Source: Hymenobacter psoromatis
Lineage (GTDB): Bacteria; Bacteroidota; Bacteroidia; Cytophagales; Hymenobacteraceae
DNA: 64,000 nucleotides
NCBI GenBank assembly: GCA_001596155.1
Contig: CP014771.1
Location: 4,030,001-4,094,000, forward strand
Direction of reading: 5' to 3'
Shown here: positions 34,156 through 42,729 of the stretch, piece after piece
Layout: each line of letters begins with the position of its first letter
Position numbering within the stretch: the first letter of the stretch is position 1
The notes under the pieces: generated by a model
What the model saw: only the letters and a program-made list of their open reading frames with translations
Databases searched by the model: none
What the model was told of the DNA's origin: nothing
Position numbers and translations under genes: made by a program

Positions 34156-35163
34156 TTATTTGCCAGTTGGCGCGCCGGCCGCACTGTTGCCGTCCAATAT
34201 TTGAAACAGCTCGTCTAGTTTGGGCGTGAGAATGATTTCGGTGCGGCGGTTCAGCGCCTTGTCCTGGGGCGTGTCGTTGGCGGCCACGGGCACGTATTGC
34301 GAGCGGCCCGAGGCCGTGATGCGGCTGGGCTCGACGCCGGCTGCCGTGAGCAGGCGCGCGATGTCGGTGGCGCGCAGGGCGCTCAGGTCCCAGTTGTCCT
34401 TGGCCCCGTTCACCACGCCGCGCACGGGCACGTCGTCGGTGTGGCCTTCCACCACCACGTTCACATCGCGTTGCTCTTGTAGCACGGTGGCCAGCTGTTT
34501 CAGCGCCTCCTGGCCTTTGGGGTCCACCTTAGTCGCGCCCGATTTGAAGAGCAATTGCTCAGACAGCGACACGTACACCTTGCCATTCTTGATGTTCACG
34601 GCCAGGTCCTTCGAGTTGAAGCTGAGCAGCGCGCTGCTCACGCGGGCCTTGAGGTCGTTCACGGCCTTGTCCTTGTCGGCCAGCTTTTGGGTGAGGTCGG
34701 CCAGCTTGGCTTCGCGGGCGGCGAGGTCGGCCTTGGTTTTTTGCAGGCTCACGTCGAGCTGGCCCAGCTCGCCCTCGCGGGTGGCCAGGTCTTTGGCCAG
34801 CTTGCCATAGTCGGCGTTGCGGTCGGCCAGAGCGCGGTCACTGTTTTTGAGCAACTTATCGTAGGTATCGGTGAGCTGGGCGTAGAGGGTGCGGGTGCGG
34901 CGCAGGGCGTTGCCGGTCTGGGTCGAGTCGGCCACGAGGCGCTTCTGGTCGAGGCGCAGCTCGGCGAGGACGTCGGTGGCTTTTTGCAGGTCGGCCTTGG
35001 TTTGGCGCAGCTGGCCCTGGGTGGCGGTCAGGCTCTGGGCGTCGCGCTGCTGCTGGGCTTCGAGGTCCTGGTAGCGCTTGGCCGTGACGCAGCTGGTGAG
35101 CGAAGCCGCGCCGCCCGCCAGCAAGGCCAGGCTGAAGAGGGGGTAGGAAAGAAAATTTTTCAA
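34156..35163 (-). CDS. OmpA-family lipoprotein with long coiled coil
   Basis: About 335 residues. A lipoprotein signal ends at LAGGAASLTSC. Residues ~30-190 form a long coiled coil (repeated KADLQKATDVLAEL, REAKLADLTQKLADKDKAV). The C-terminal OmpA domain carries VVVEGHTDDVPV and RITASGRSQYVP, and the conserved LNRRTEIIL end, which bind diaminopimelate in peptidoglycan. The start is uncertain: TTG at 35163 gives a compact lipoprotein signal, while TTG at 35208 adds 15 residues; no ATG fits. Confidence 0.85.
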   Translation of the reverse strand: MKNFLSYPLFSLALLAGGAASLTSCVTAKRYQDLEAQQQRDAQSLTATQGQLRQTKADLQKATDVLAELRLDQKRLVADSTQTGNALRRTRTLYAQLTDTYDKLLKNSDRALADRNADYGKLAKDLATREGELGQLDVSLQKTKADLAAREAKLADLTQKLADKDKAVNDLKARVSSALLSFNSKDLAVNIKNGKVYVSLSEQLLFKSGATKVDPKGQEALKQLATVLQEQRDVNVVVEGHTDDVPVRGVVNGAKDNWDLSALRATDIARLLTAAGVEPSRITASGRSQYVPVAANDTPQDKALNRRTEIILTPKLDELFQILDGNSAAGAPTGK

Positions 35164-35325
35164 GCAGAAAAAAGCCGTAACCGGCCGGCTGAGTGAGGAA
35201 TGGCCCAAGTTACGGCCGCGCTGCCCTTGCCCGGCGTAGCCCCAATAGCAGGGGGTAGGGCCGGCCGGGCCGGCGAGGCCAGCGCCGCCTTACCCCCCGG
35301 TCGGGGGCCGATGGTAACTATCGCG

Positions 35326-35333
35326 TAATTTTG
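35326..35333 (+). promoter_or_regulatory. -7 element TAATTTTG for accD
   Basis: Exact TAnnTTTG match, 97 bp before the accD ATG, inside a gap shared with the divergent OmpA lipoprotein gene. Confidence 0.5.
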
Positions 35334-35429
35334 CCCGTCCGCGGCGCGCCTCCACAAAAGCCCGGCTTACTGGCTGGCTAGCAGTCCTCGCCGCGCCTAT
35401 TATTTGTCATCTCTCTAGTACCCACCAGT

Positions 35430-36290
35430 ATGGCTTGGTTCAAGCGCCAGGAAAAGGGCATTATCACCCCCACCGAGCAAAAAAAAGAAACGCCCGACGG
35501 CCTGTGGTATAAGTGCCCCGAGTGCAAAACCGTGGCCACGATGGCCGAGCACAAGCGCCTGCACTACGTGTGCGCCAACTGCGGCCACCACGACCGCATC
35601 GAGGCGAGCGCCTATTTTGAGCTGCTCTTCGACGGCGGCGAGTTTACGGAGCTGGATGCCAACCTGACCTCCGGCGACCCGCTGCACTTTGTCGATACCA
35701 AGGCCTACCCCCAGCGGGTGCAGGCAACCGAGAAAAACACTGGCCTCAAGGATGCCGTGCGCACGGCCCACGGCCTCAGCGCCGGCCAGCCGCTGGTGAT
35801 TGCTGCAATGGATTTTCGCTTTATTGGCGGCTCAATGGGCTCGGTGGTAGGCGAAAAAATTGCCCGCGCCATCGACTACGCCCGCCAAAACCGGGTGCCG
35901 TTTCTCATGATTTCGCGCTCGGGCGGTGCCCGCATGATGGAGGCCGGCTACTCGCTCATGCAAATGGCCAAAACCTCGGCCCGACTGGCGCTGCTCGCCG
36001 AAGCCAAGGTGCCCTATATCAGCCTGCTTACTGACCCCACCACGGGCGGCGTCACGGCCTCGTTTGCCATGCTCGGCGACTTCAACATTGCCGAGCCGGG
36101 TGCGCTCATCGGCTTCGCCGGCCCGCGCGTCATTAAGGAGACAATCGGCAAGGATTTGCCCAAGGGCTTCCAGAGCGCGGAGTTTGTGTTAGAGCATGGT
36201 TTTCTGGACTTTATCGTGGACCGCCGCGAGCTCAAGCAGCGCCTGGCCGACCTGCTGGGCATGGTAGGAAAAGAGGGGGGTAGGGGATAA
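35430..36290 (+). CDS. accD: Acetyl-CoA carboxylase carboxyltransferase subunit beta
   Basis: 286 residues, standard length. The N-terminal zinc ribbon is [20 protein letters not shown] with a following CGHHDR. The carboxyltransferase core shows [59 protein letters not shown] and [14 protein letters not shown]. With AccA it moves the carboxyl group from biotin to acetyl-CoA to make malonyl-CoA. accA is not in the window, which is normal. The coding end includes a GGGGGGTAGGGG motif (KEGGRG). Confidence 0.97.
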   Translation: MAWFKRQEKGIITPTEQKKETPDGLWYKCPECKTVATMAEHKRLHYVCANCGHHDRIEASAYFELLFDGGEFTELDANLTSGDPLHFVDTKAYPQRVQATEKNTGLKDAVRTAHGLSAGQPLVIAAMDFRFIGGSMGSVVGEKIARAIDYARQNRVPFLMISRSGGARMMEAGYSLMQMAKTSARLALLAEAKVPYISLLTDPTTGGVTASFAMLGDFNIAEPGALIGFAGPRVIKETIGKDLPKGFQSAEFVLEHGFLDFIVDRRELKQRLADLLGMVGKEGGRG

Positions 36291-36350
36291 GCCCGGCCGC
36301 CATTGACCCCGAATGGCCACTGCCGCCAGCGCATTGCCCCGAAAATAAAC

Positions 36351-36381
36351 GAACCCACACCGATAACCAGTGCGGGTTTTT
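36351..36381 (+). terminator. Intrinsic terminator after accD
   Basis: AACCCACAC ... GTGCGGGTTTTT, one mismatched pair in the stem, followed by a T-run. Confidence 0.65.
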
Positions 36382-36432
36382 GCGTATAAGCCCGAGGTAT
36401 CATCACCAAACTTTCATTCACAACTCAAAATT

Positions 36433-37170
36433 ATGACTACTACTAAGTCCTTTTTAGCCGTGCTGCTGGCATTTGTTATGCTGCTCAGCTCGTGCGCTTC
36501 CTCGCGGCCGGCCAACGGAAACCTGTCTGACAATAATGGCACCGGCGTGCGCAAAGACGGCATGAACAAAACCACCAAAGGCGGACTGCTGGGGGCCGGC
36601 GGCGGTGCCGCCGTCGGCGCGCTGGTGGGCGGCCTCTTCGGTGGGGGTAAGGGCACGGCCATTGGGGCCATCCTGGGGGCAGCCGCTGGCGGCACCACGG
36701 GCGCGCTCATCGGCCGCAAAATGGACAAGCAAGCCGCTGAATTGCAGCGCAATATGGCGGGTGCCAAAGTGGAGCGCGTGGGCGAAGGCATCAAAATCAC
36801 CTTCGACTCGGGCATTTTGTTCGATACGAACTCGGCCGCGCTGCGGGCGGCTTCTACTGCTGATATTGACAAGCTCGCCACTACCCTCAAAGAGTATCCC
36901 GACACCAACATTTTGGTCGAAGGCCACACCGATAACACTGGTACCGACGCCATCAACCAGCCGCTGAGCGAGAACCGCGCGCAGTCGGTATCCAGTGCCC
37001 TCACGACGGACGGGGTAGCTGGCTCGCGCATTACCACCAAAGGCTACGGCTCGTCGCAGCCCGTGGCCGACAACTCGACCGAGGCCGGCAAGCAGGCCAA
37101 CCGCCGCGTCGAAATCGCCATCTTCGCCAACGACAAGATGAAGAAGGCCGCCGAGAACGGCACGCTCTAA
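36433..37170 (+). CDS. OmpA-family lipoprotein with glycine zipper
   Basis: 245 residues. The lipobox is LLSSC near residue 21. A Gly/Ala zipper follows (GGLLGAGGGAAVGALVGG, AAAGGTTGALIGRKMDKQA), then an OmpA peptidoglycan-binding domain with ILVEGHTDNTG, LSENRAQSV and KANRRVEIAI-type end. It is one of two close paralogues here; the other starts at 37801 and lacks the lipobox, with a small glycine-zipper protein in between. The arrangement suggests local duplication. Likely an outer-membrane-to-wall tether. Confidence 0.88.
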   Translation: MTTTKSFLAVLLAFVMLLSSCASSRPANGNLSDNNGTGVRKDGMNKTTKGGLLGAGGGAAVGALVGGLFGGGKGTAIGAILGAAAGGTTGALIGRKMDKQAAELQRNMAGAKVERVGEGIKITFDSGILFDTNSAALRAASTADIDKLATTLKEYPDTNILVEGHTDNTGTDAINQPLSENRAQSVSSALTTDGVAGSRITTKGYGSSQPVADNSTEAGKQANRRVEIAIFANDKMKKAAENGTL

Positions 37171-37197
37171 TTCCCAGAAGCAGCGTCCAAGCTATGA

Positions 37198-37229
37198 AGC
37201 CCGAAGCGATTATGCTTCGGGCTTTTTTT
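37198..37229 (+). terminator. Intrinsic terminator
   Basis: AGCCCGAAGC-GATTAT-GCTTCGGGCT followed by seven Ts. Confidence 0.85.
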
Positions 37230-37319
37230 GTGCATGGCGAATAACCCGGCCAGAATATTTTGCGTTAAAACCGACGCTCTCCAGCAGCCGTGTTTTCCCA
37301 TTTTATTAAGCACTTTTAT

Positions 37320-37595
37320 ATGAAATTCTTTCCAAAACTTTTCGCCATACTACTGGCTTTATTCATGCTGGCAGGCACCGTGGCTCAGGCCCAGGACAAG
37401 CCTAAGGGCTGGAGCCGCAAGGCCAAAGGTGCTGCCATCGGCGGTGGGAGCGGGGCCGTAGTGGGCGGCCTGCTGGGTGGCGGTAAGGGTGCCGTAATAG
37501 GCGCTGCCGCCGGCGTAGTAAGTGGCGGCCTCATTGGCCGTAATCAGGACAAGAAGAAGGACCCGGCCTGCTACAACCGCTACCACAAAAAGTAG
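37320..37595 (+). CDS. Small exported glycine-zipper protein
   Basis: 91 residues. A signal peptide (KLFAILLALFMLAGTVAQAQ) precedes a short basic stretch and a Gly/Ala zipper (AAIGGGSGAVVGGLLGGG, GAAAGVVSGGLIGRNQDKKK). The zipper closely matches those of the flanking OmpA proteins but there is no OmpA domain. It could interact with them in the membrane or be a truncated duplicate. ATG at 37320 is chosen over an upstream GTG. Confidence 0.75.
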   Translation: MKFFPKLFAILLALFMLAGTVAQAQDKPKGWSRKAKGAAIGGGSGAVVGGLLGGGKGAVIGAAAGVVSGGLIGRNQDKKKDPACYNRYHKK

Positions 37596-37637
37596 CCGGC
37601 GTCAGAGTAGGCTGTTGGCTGCCAACAGAAAATTAGG

Positions 37638-37668
37638 AAGAGCCCGGCCGCGCGCCGGGCTTTTTTAT
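37638..37668 (+). terminator. Intrinsic terminator
   Basis: AGCCCGGC-CGCGC-GCCGGGCT followed by TTTTT. Confidence 0.82.
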
Positions 37669-37800
37669 AGCTCTTCGCGAGCCAAGGGGGGTAGGAGTGG
37701 CAACTGCCGGAGTTTGGCAAGGTGGTTGTAAATGCCGAACTTGCCGCCACGTTGCTATAATGCCTGACGCGGCCGTTTATTTTTTTTATTTTTTCAATTC

Positions 37801-38517
37801 ATGAAAACCCTCAAACTCTCGTTCTCCTATCTACTGGCCGTGCTGCTCCTGTTCGGCCATTTCGCGCAGGCGCAGTCAACTACCGTTACTACCGACAAGC
37901 CCGCCGGCATGAGCAAAACCCTGAAGGGTGGCATCCTGGGCGGCCTGGGCGGCGCGGCGGGCGGTGCCATTCTGGGTCGCGTTATCGGCGGCAAGTCGGG
38001 CACGGCGAAAGGGGCGATTCTTGGCGCGGCCGTGGGTGGCGCGGGCGGGGCGCTCATCGGCCGCCGCATGGATAAGCAGGCCGCCGAACTGCGCCGCGAC
38101 CTCGACGGTGCCACCGTGGAGCGCGTGGGCGAAGGCATCAAAATCACGTTTGCCTCGGGCATCCTGTTTGGCAGCAACTCTTCGAGCCTGACTTCCGCCG
38201 CTGCCGGCAACATCGACGAGTTGGCTACTACCCTCCAGAAATACGCCGATACTAACATCACGATTGATGGCCACACCGACTCGTCGGGTAGCAATGCCAT
38301 CAACCAGCCCCTGAGCCAGCGCCGCGCCCAGGCCGTGGCCAACGAGCTGACCGCTAAAGGCGTGGACAACAGCCGCATCAAGGCTACTGGCTACGGCTCG
38401 TCGCAGCCCGTGGGCGATAATGCCACTGCCGCCGGCAAAGCTGCCAACCGCCGCGTGGAAGTAGCCATCTTCGCCAACGAGAAGATGCAGAAAGCCGCCA
38501 AGCGTGGCCAACTGTAA
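37801..38517 (+). CDS. OmpA-family protein with glycine zipper
   Basis: 238 residues. A cleavable signal (LLAVLLLFGHFAQAQ) replaces the lipobox of its paralogue at 36433. The glycine zipper (GGILGGLGGAAGGAILG, GAAVGGAGGALIGRRMDKQA) and OmpA domain (ITIDGHTDSSG, LSQRRAQAVANEL, AANRRVEVAIF) are otherwise aligned along their whole length with the paralogue, including DKQAAELRRD. A duplicated pair with one lipidated and one soluble periplasmic copy is the simplest reading. Confidence 0.87.
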   Translation: MKTLKLSFSYLLAVLLLFGHFAQAQSTTVTTDKPAGMSKTLKGGILGGLGGAAGGAILGRVIGGKSGTAKGAILGAAVGGAGGALIGRRMDKQAAELRRDLDGATVERVGEGIKITFASGILFGSNSSSLTSAAAGNIDELATTLQKYADTNITIDGHTDSSGSNAINQPLSQRRAQAVANELTAKGVDNSRIKATGYGSSQPVGDNATAAGKAANRRVEVAIFANEKMQKAAKRGQL

Positions 38518-38520
38518 TAG

Positions 38521-38705
38521 CTGAACCACGGATTCGATGAATTTTTTGAATTACTCGAATTTTGTAGGCGACCGCCCTTAGCCAGGTCGTGTTTAGCGCA
38601 TAAATCAATTAGCAAAAAAGCCGCCTAAAAGGCGGCTTTTTTCGTTAGGAAGAATCGCCTACAAAATCCGAGTAATTCAAAAAATTCATCGAATCCGTGG
38701 TTCAG
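38521..38705. repeat. 51-bp inverted repeat enclosing a terminator
   Basis: Arms 38521-38571 and 38655-38705 match at 50 of 51 positions. The left arm begins three bases after the OmpA stop codon. The right arm runs into the start (GTG 38697) of the endonuclease III-like gene. Within the loop is AAAAAAGCCGCCTAAAAGGC and its complement, a standard terminator hairpin. Confidence 0.93.
38613..38643. terminator. Bidirectional intrinsic terminator inside the inverted repeat
   Basis: AAAAAAGCCGCC-TAAAA-GGCGGCTTTTTT. Confidence 0.85.
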
Positions 38706-39464
38706 ACAACTTCTCCGCCCCTGGCCAAAGCCCTGGCCGACCATACTATCCTGGATGAGTTTTATGGCCGGGTGCCACCGGCCCCGCGCCGCACGCCCAT
38801 GCGTGAGCTGATTTCTACCCTGCTCTCGCACCGCACTACCCACGCCGACGAAGAGCTGGCCTACGACCGCATGCTCGAAGCTTTTGGCGACTGGGAAGGT
38901 ATGTTGCACGCGCCGCTCGACGGCCTTATTCACGCCATTCGCACCACGCGCTGGCCAGCCACGCAGGCCCCGCGCATCCAGGATATTCTGGGGCGCATCA
39001 AAGTGGAAACGGGGGGTAGCTTTTCGCTCGATTTCCTGGCCGACTGGCCCACTGAGCGCGGCATGCAGTGGCTCACCGATATGCCCGGCATCGGCCTCAA
39101 AACTGCCTCGCTGGTGCTGCTCTTCAACTTTCGCAAGCCCGTGCTGCCCGTCGATGCCCACGTGCACCGCGTGATGCAGCGCCTGGGCGTGCTCGGCCCC
39201 AAAGTGTCGGTGGAGAAGGCGCATAGCGTGCTGCTCGACTTGCTCAAGCCCGAGCTCGACCCCGAAGGCCTGTTCAATTTTCACAAGCACAACTACTGGC
39301 ACGGGCAGCAAATCTGCTTTTTTCAGAAGCCGAACTGCGCACGCTGCCCGCTCAAGAGCTTCTGCGATTATTACGATGAGCACTTTGGCGCGCCTACCCC
39401 CGCCGCCTTGGCCGAAACGCCCGCGCACTGGGATGCCGCCGTCTGGGGCAAGCTGCCGCATTAA
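38697..39464 (+). CDS. Endonuclease III-like DNA glycosylase (HhH-GPD, 4Fe-4S)
   Basis: 255 residues. The helix-hairpin-helix is TDMPGIGLKTASLVL with the catalytic Lys of bifunctional glycosylases, and the catalytic Asp is in PVDAHVHRV. The iron-sulfur loop follows the C-x6-C-x2-C-x5-C pattern (CFFQKPNC, CARC, CPLKSFC). These enzymes remove oxidised pyrimidines in base excision repair. Compared with Nth proper it is divergent, so the exact substrate is open. The only reasonable start is GTG at 38697, placed inside the right arm of the inverted repeat, so the first residues may have been replaced by repeat sequence. Confidence 0.88.
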   Translation: MVQTTSPPLAKALADHTILDEFYGRVPPAPRRTPMRELISTLLSHRTTHADEELAYDRMLEAFGDWEGMLHAPLDGLIHAIRTTRWPATQAPRIQDILGRIKVETGGSFSLDFLADWPTERGMQWLTDMPGIGLKTASLVLLFNFRKPVLPVDAHVHRVMQRLGVLGPKVSVEKAHSVLLDLLKPELDPEGLFNFHKHNYWHGQQICFFQKPNCARCPLKSFCDYYDEHFGAPTPAALAETPAHWDAAVWGKLPH

Positions 39465-39467
39465 ATA

Positions 39468-39559
39468 GGTAGGGTGCGGGGCTTGCCCCCGCCCGTCGTT
39501 GAACAACTCGTACTGGGTTCGTTCAACGACGGGCGGGGGCAAGCCCCGCACCCTACCTT
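39468..39559. repeat. Perfect 38-bp inverted repeat
   Basis: Arms 39468-39505 and 39522-39559 are exact complements (AGGTAGGGTGCGGGGCTTGC...), 16-bp loop. The left arm begins three bases after the stop of the endonuclease-like gene and the right arm ends six bases before the radical SAM ATG, so it fills the whole gap. Confidence 0.94.
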
Positions 39560-39565
39560 TATAGT

Positions 39566-40549
39566 ATGCGCCTTGTCAAGCACCCGGTTCTCTGCAACTA
39601 CTACGTCACGTACCGCTGCAATGCGAAGTGCTCCTTCTGTGACATCTGGGAAAAACCCTCGCCCTACATCACGCTAACCGACGTAGAAGCCAACCTGCGC
39701 GACCTCAAGCGGCTGGGTGTCAACGTCATTGACTTCACTGGTGGCGAACCGCTGCTGCACCGGCAGCTACCCGAGTTTCTGGCGCTGGCCCGGCAGCTGG
39801 GCTTCATCACCACCGTTACTACCAACGGCCTGCTCTACCCCAAAAATGCCGAACGGCTGCGCGGGCTGGTCGATATGCTGCATTTTTCGCTCGATAGCAT
39901 CGACCGTGCCACCCACGACCGCAGCCGGGGGGTAGCGTGCTACGACTTCGTGCTCGAAAGCATTCGCGTGGCCAAAGCGCTGGGTGAGCGGCCCGATATC
40001 CTGTTTACCGTGTTTCGCCACAACCTGGCCGACCTGGAGGCTGTGTACCGCGAAATAACCCAGCCCAACGGCTTGGTGCTCATCCTAAACCCCGCTTTCG
40101 AATACGGCGAGGTCGAAACCGGCGAGCAGCTGACCGAGGCCGAGCTAGACTTCCTCTCGGCCTTCGGCAAGCGCCGGGGCGTGTACCTCAACGAGGGCTT
40201 TATCGCGTTGCGCCGCGACGGCGGCAACCACGTGGCCGCGCCCGTGTGCCGGGCCGCCAGCACCACGCTCGTCATCTCGCCTAGCAACGAGCTGGTGCTG
40301 CCCTGCTACCACCTCGGCGAGCAAAAATTCCCCATCAACGGCCGGCTCTTCGACCTCTACCAGGCCCCTGAGACCCAGCGCCTCGCCGCCCTCGAAGGCC
40401 GCCTACCCCCCTGCGAAGGCTGCACCATCAATTGCTATATGCAGCCCAGCTTCGCGGTCGAAACCAGCAAATACTTCTGGCAGGCGCTGCCCAGCACGCT
40501 GAAATATAACTGGGAAAAAGGCACCTGGAAGCGCCTGCTGAGCGTTTAG
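39566..40549 (+). CDS. Radical SAM enzyme with C-terminal cysteine cluster
   Basis: 327 residues. The C-x3-C-x2-C cluster motif is CNAKCSFC near residue 18, followed by the SAM-binding FTGGEPLLH. The C-terminal part has CRAAS, LPCYH and CEGCTINC, suggesting an auxiliary cluster of the SPASM/twitch kind. The barrel segments VTTNGLLYPKNAERL and LHFSLDSID are typical. The reaction is unknown; relatives modify peptides, sugars or lipids. The ATG comes directly after the 38-bp inverted repeat. The stop overlaps that of the convergent DUF6141-like gene. Confidence 0.88.
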   Translation: MRLVKHPVLCNYYVTYRCNAKCSFCDIWEKPSPYITLTDVEANLRDLKRLGVNVIDFTGGEPLLHRQLPEFLALARQLGFITTVTTNGLLYPKNAERLRGLVDMLHFSLDSIDRATHDRSRGVACYDFVLESIRVAKALGERPDILFTVFRHNLADLEAVYREITQPNGLVLILNPAFEYGEVETGEQLTEAELDFLSAFGKRRGVYLNEGFIALRRDGGNHVAAPVCRAASTTLVISPSNELVLPCYHLGEQKFPINGRLFDLYQAPETQRLAALEGRLPPCEGCTINCYMQPSFAVETSKYFWQALPSTLKYNWEKGTWKRLLSV

Positions 40550-41091
40550 TCCTCCACCTCTCGTTGCGAACCACGAATGCGCAGTTTACTCAGTATCCGC
40601 TGGATAGCCTCCGGCTGTTGCGTGCCGATAAGTAGAGGCTCGCCGCTGACAAGGATTAGCTGCATGCCTTGGTGGCCCCAGGCAGTATAGGCACCACTTT
40701 CCCCTTCAAACGTGCGCATGCCCCAGCCGCCATATTCGCGTAGGGGCGCATAGGTACGTAGGTAAGCCTGCCGCACCTGGGCCCAGGGTGTAAAGCGCCA
40801 CTCGCTTTGCATCGGAGCAAAGCGTACTCGCACACCATCGGTCGCCAGTTGGGTGTGTAGCTTCGTAAACCATAGCATCAGACCCGAAAGTGTGGTAACC
40901 AGGACCAGCATACCGACAATTTCTAGCCAGCTATGCCGGGTATCGACCCCGAGGGCTACCCCCAAGATGATGGCCGGCGCCAGCAGTGCCAGGCCCCACC
41001 AATGCCGCAGCAGCGGCTGGCACTCCGTGAAAAGTAGTGGTGCCGGGGGGCAAGGCTGGGCATGAGCTAAAGATAGCAGTGGGCCATACAT
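40546..41091 (-). CDS. DUF6141-like membrane protein
   Basis: 181 residues. Two membrane helices at about 35-75 (WWGLALLAPAIILGVALGV, EIVGMLVLVTTLSGLMLW) are followed by a PH-like soluble domain. The blocks LATDGVRVRFAP, LREYGGWGMRT and LILVSGEPLLIGTQQPEA match what I recall of DUF6141, a family of unknown function. ATG at 41091 is used; a GTG twelve bases upstream is possible. The stop overlaps the radical SAM stop by four bases on the other strand. Confidence 0.72.
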   Translation of the reverse strand: MYGPLLSLAHAQPCPPAPLLFTECQPLLRHWWGLALLAPAIILGVALGVDTRHSWLEIVGMLVLVTTLSGLMLWFTKLHTQLATDGVRVRFAPMQSEWRFTPWAQVRQAYLRTYAPLREYGGWGMRTFEGESGAYTAWGHQGMQLILVSGEPLLIGTQQPEAIQRILSKLRIRGSQREVED

Positions 41092-41117
41092 TTGGGGATT
41101 CACCTACCCCCACTTTT

Positions 41118-41636
41118 ATGCCTGCCCTCATCCTCCCCGTGCACGGTATCACGCCTATTATTGGCCCCGATTGTTTTATCGCCGACAATGCCACTATCGT
41201 GGGCGATGTGGTGCTGGGTAGGGCCTGCACCGTGTGGTTTACGGCCGTGATTCGAGGCGACGTGAACCGCATCCGCATCGGCGACGCGACCAACGTGCAG
41301 GATGGTGCCGTGCTGCACTGCACCTTCGAAAAAGCCGCGCTCACCATCGGCTCGCGCGTGAGCATTGGCCACCGCGCGCTGGTGCACGGCTGCACCGTGC
41401 ACGACGACGTGCTCATCGGCATGGGTGCCATCGTGATGGACCACGCTGTGGTAGGCGCGGGCTGCCTCATCGCGGCCGGGGCCGTGGTTCTTGAAAACAC
41501 CATCTGCGAGCCCGGCTACCTCTACGCCGGTGTGCCCGCCAAAAAGATTAAGCCCGTGAGCGCCGCCCAGGCCGAGGGTCTGCGCCGCACGGCAGCCAAC
41601 TACCAGCGCTACGCCAGCTGGTTTGAGACGGAATAA
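41118..41636 (+). CDS. Gamma-carbonic anhydrase-like hexapeptide protein
   Basis: 172 residues forming a left-handed beta-helix with hexapeptide repeats (IGPDCFIADNATIVGDVVLG, IGMGAIVMDHAVVGAGC). The metal-site histidines appear in VLHCTF, SIGHRALVHGC, and VIRGDVN supplies the conserved Arg/Asp. Proteins of this YrdA/gamma-CA group bind zinc or iron; carbonic anhydrase activity is proven for only some. Divergent from the DUF6141-like gene; only 26 bp separate the starts. Confidence 0.9.
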   Translation: MPALILPVHGITPIIGPDCFIADNATIVGDVVLGRACTVWFTAVIRGDVNRIRIGDATNVQDGAVLHCTFEKAALTIGSRVSIGHRALVHGCTVHDDVLIGMGAIVMDHAVVGAGCLIAAGAVVLENTICEPGYLYAGVPAKKIKPVSAAQAEGLRRTAANYQRYASWFETE

Positions 41637-42043
41637 ATAGGACAATTAGATTATAAAATGTTTTTTAGCAAAATAAATGCTTTATAAGGGAAGCTGGGGT
41701 AGGAAATAACGAATGTTTGGCAATAGTTTTGCGGCCGAGTTCACTTTCTTCACTTTTCTTTTACTTTTCAAGTACGCTAGTTAAAGCTATGCCCTTTAGG
41801 GCAAGACTTTAGTTGCTACTCACTTTTGCCGGTCTTGTTCAGGCAAGGCTGTTTAATTTTTGATTGTCAGTTAGTTACTGCTATTTGCTCAATGACCGAC
41901 GCCAGCGTTTAGCCAGCAGAATTTCATTCTAAAGCGACCCACTTTCAGTGGCTTCTTTCAGTCGGCTTTAGCCGAAACCGCCGAATTCCATTCGCTTTCA
42001 AACCTATGGACTTACAGTCCATAGTCGTTTAGTTCTTCTCCTT
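41637..42043 (+). promoter_or_regulatory. Long AT-rich leader with a series of compact hairpins before the TM2 lipoprotein gene
   Basis: TAGTTTTG at 41724-41731 matches the -7 consensus and predicts a leader of about 305 nt. The leader holds at least four short perfect hairpins: GCCCTTTAGGGC (41791-41802), CCACTTTCAGTGG (41939-41951), CGGCTTTAGCCG (41963-41974) and CTATGGACTTACAGTCCATA (from 42004). Two share a TTTA loop. No coding frame is convincing. A structured 5' UTR or small RNA is possible. Confidence 0.5.
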
Positions 42044-42643
42044 ATGAGAAAAACTTACCGTTTGCTGTTAGCCCTAGTGGTTGCGGCTACTTCGTTGTCT
42101 TCGTGCAGCCGTTCGAGCTACTCTTTCAACACAAATTCGCCAGCCTATCTAGGTTCAGAGTCGGTGCATGTAGCAACCTCAGCTGCTCCCCAAGCTGTTG
42201 AAAAGGAAGTTGCTGCCATTTCAACCGAAGCCCAACTGCCTGCTACTGTGGCAACTCCGGTAGCTCATGTTGCCCGGGCTCACCGGGCAGCAATGGCTCC
42301 GCTAGCTCATGCTAGTGCTGCTGCATCTATTGTTACCAACCAACCAGTTGCAACAGGTAAGTTTGACCGCAAAGCTTTCAAGCACGAGTTGAAGCGCCAA
42401 TTGGCCGCGGCTCCTAAAGACATATCAGCCGAAGGAAAAAGCCAGCTAGTAGCTGTGATATTGTGCTTTTTCTTGGGTGGGCTAGGTATCCACGACTTCT
42501 ACATGGGCTATGTAGGTAAAGGCATTCTGCAAATTATTCTGTCACTCCTCATTGTTGGTTTCATTCTCGTAATCATCGACTTTATTCGCCTGCTAACGGG
42601 CAGCCTGAAGCCGAAGGATGGTGACTGGGGTACCAAGCTCTAA
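42044..42643 (+). CDS. TM2-domain lipoprotein
   Basis: 199 residues. The lipobox is SLSSC near residue 21, followed by SYSFNTNSPAYLG, a long Ala/Pro/Thr-rich linker and a C-terminal TM2 domain (VAVILCFFLGGLGIHDFYMGYVGKGILQI then a second helix). The short Y-x-F...YLG block after the lipid Cys is shared with the broken gene at 54329, so the two belong to one lipoprotein family. GC is lower than in its neighbours. TM2 proteins are of unknown function. A long structured leader precedes it and a terminator follows. Confidence 0.82.
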   Translation: MRKTYRLLLALVVAATSLSSCSRSSYSFNTNSPAYLGSESVHVATSAAPQAVEKEVAAISTEAQLPATVATPVAHVARAHRAAMAPLAHASAAASIVTNQPVATGKFDRKAFKHELKRQLAAAPKDISAEGKSQLVAVILCFFLGGLGIHDFYMGYVGKGILQIILSLLIVGFILVIIDFIRLLTGSLKPKDGDWGTKL

Positions 42644-42663
42644 GAAGCCTTCGATAAAGAAAA

Positions 42664-42699
42664 TAAAAATGCCCTTCTGTAATCAGAAGGGCATTTTTT
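42664..42699. terminator. Intrinsic terminator
   Basis: AAAATGCCCTTCTG-TAAT-CAGAAGGGCATTTT between convergent genes. Confidence 0.87.
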
Positions 42700-42729
42700 G
42701 TATGCCTGTAAGCAGGGGCAGGATAGCGC

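Noticed and set aside
37320..37595. Pseudogene remnant of an OmpA paralogue
   Set aside because: It has its own signal peptide, stop and terminator, so a small intact gene is more likely, though truncated duplication is not excluded.
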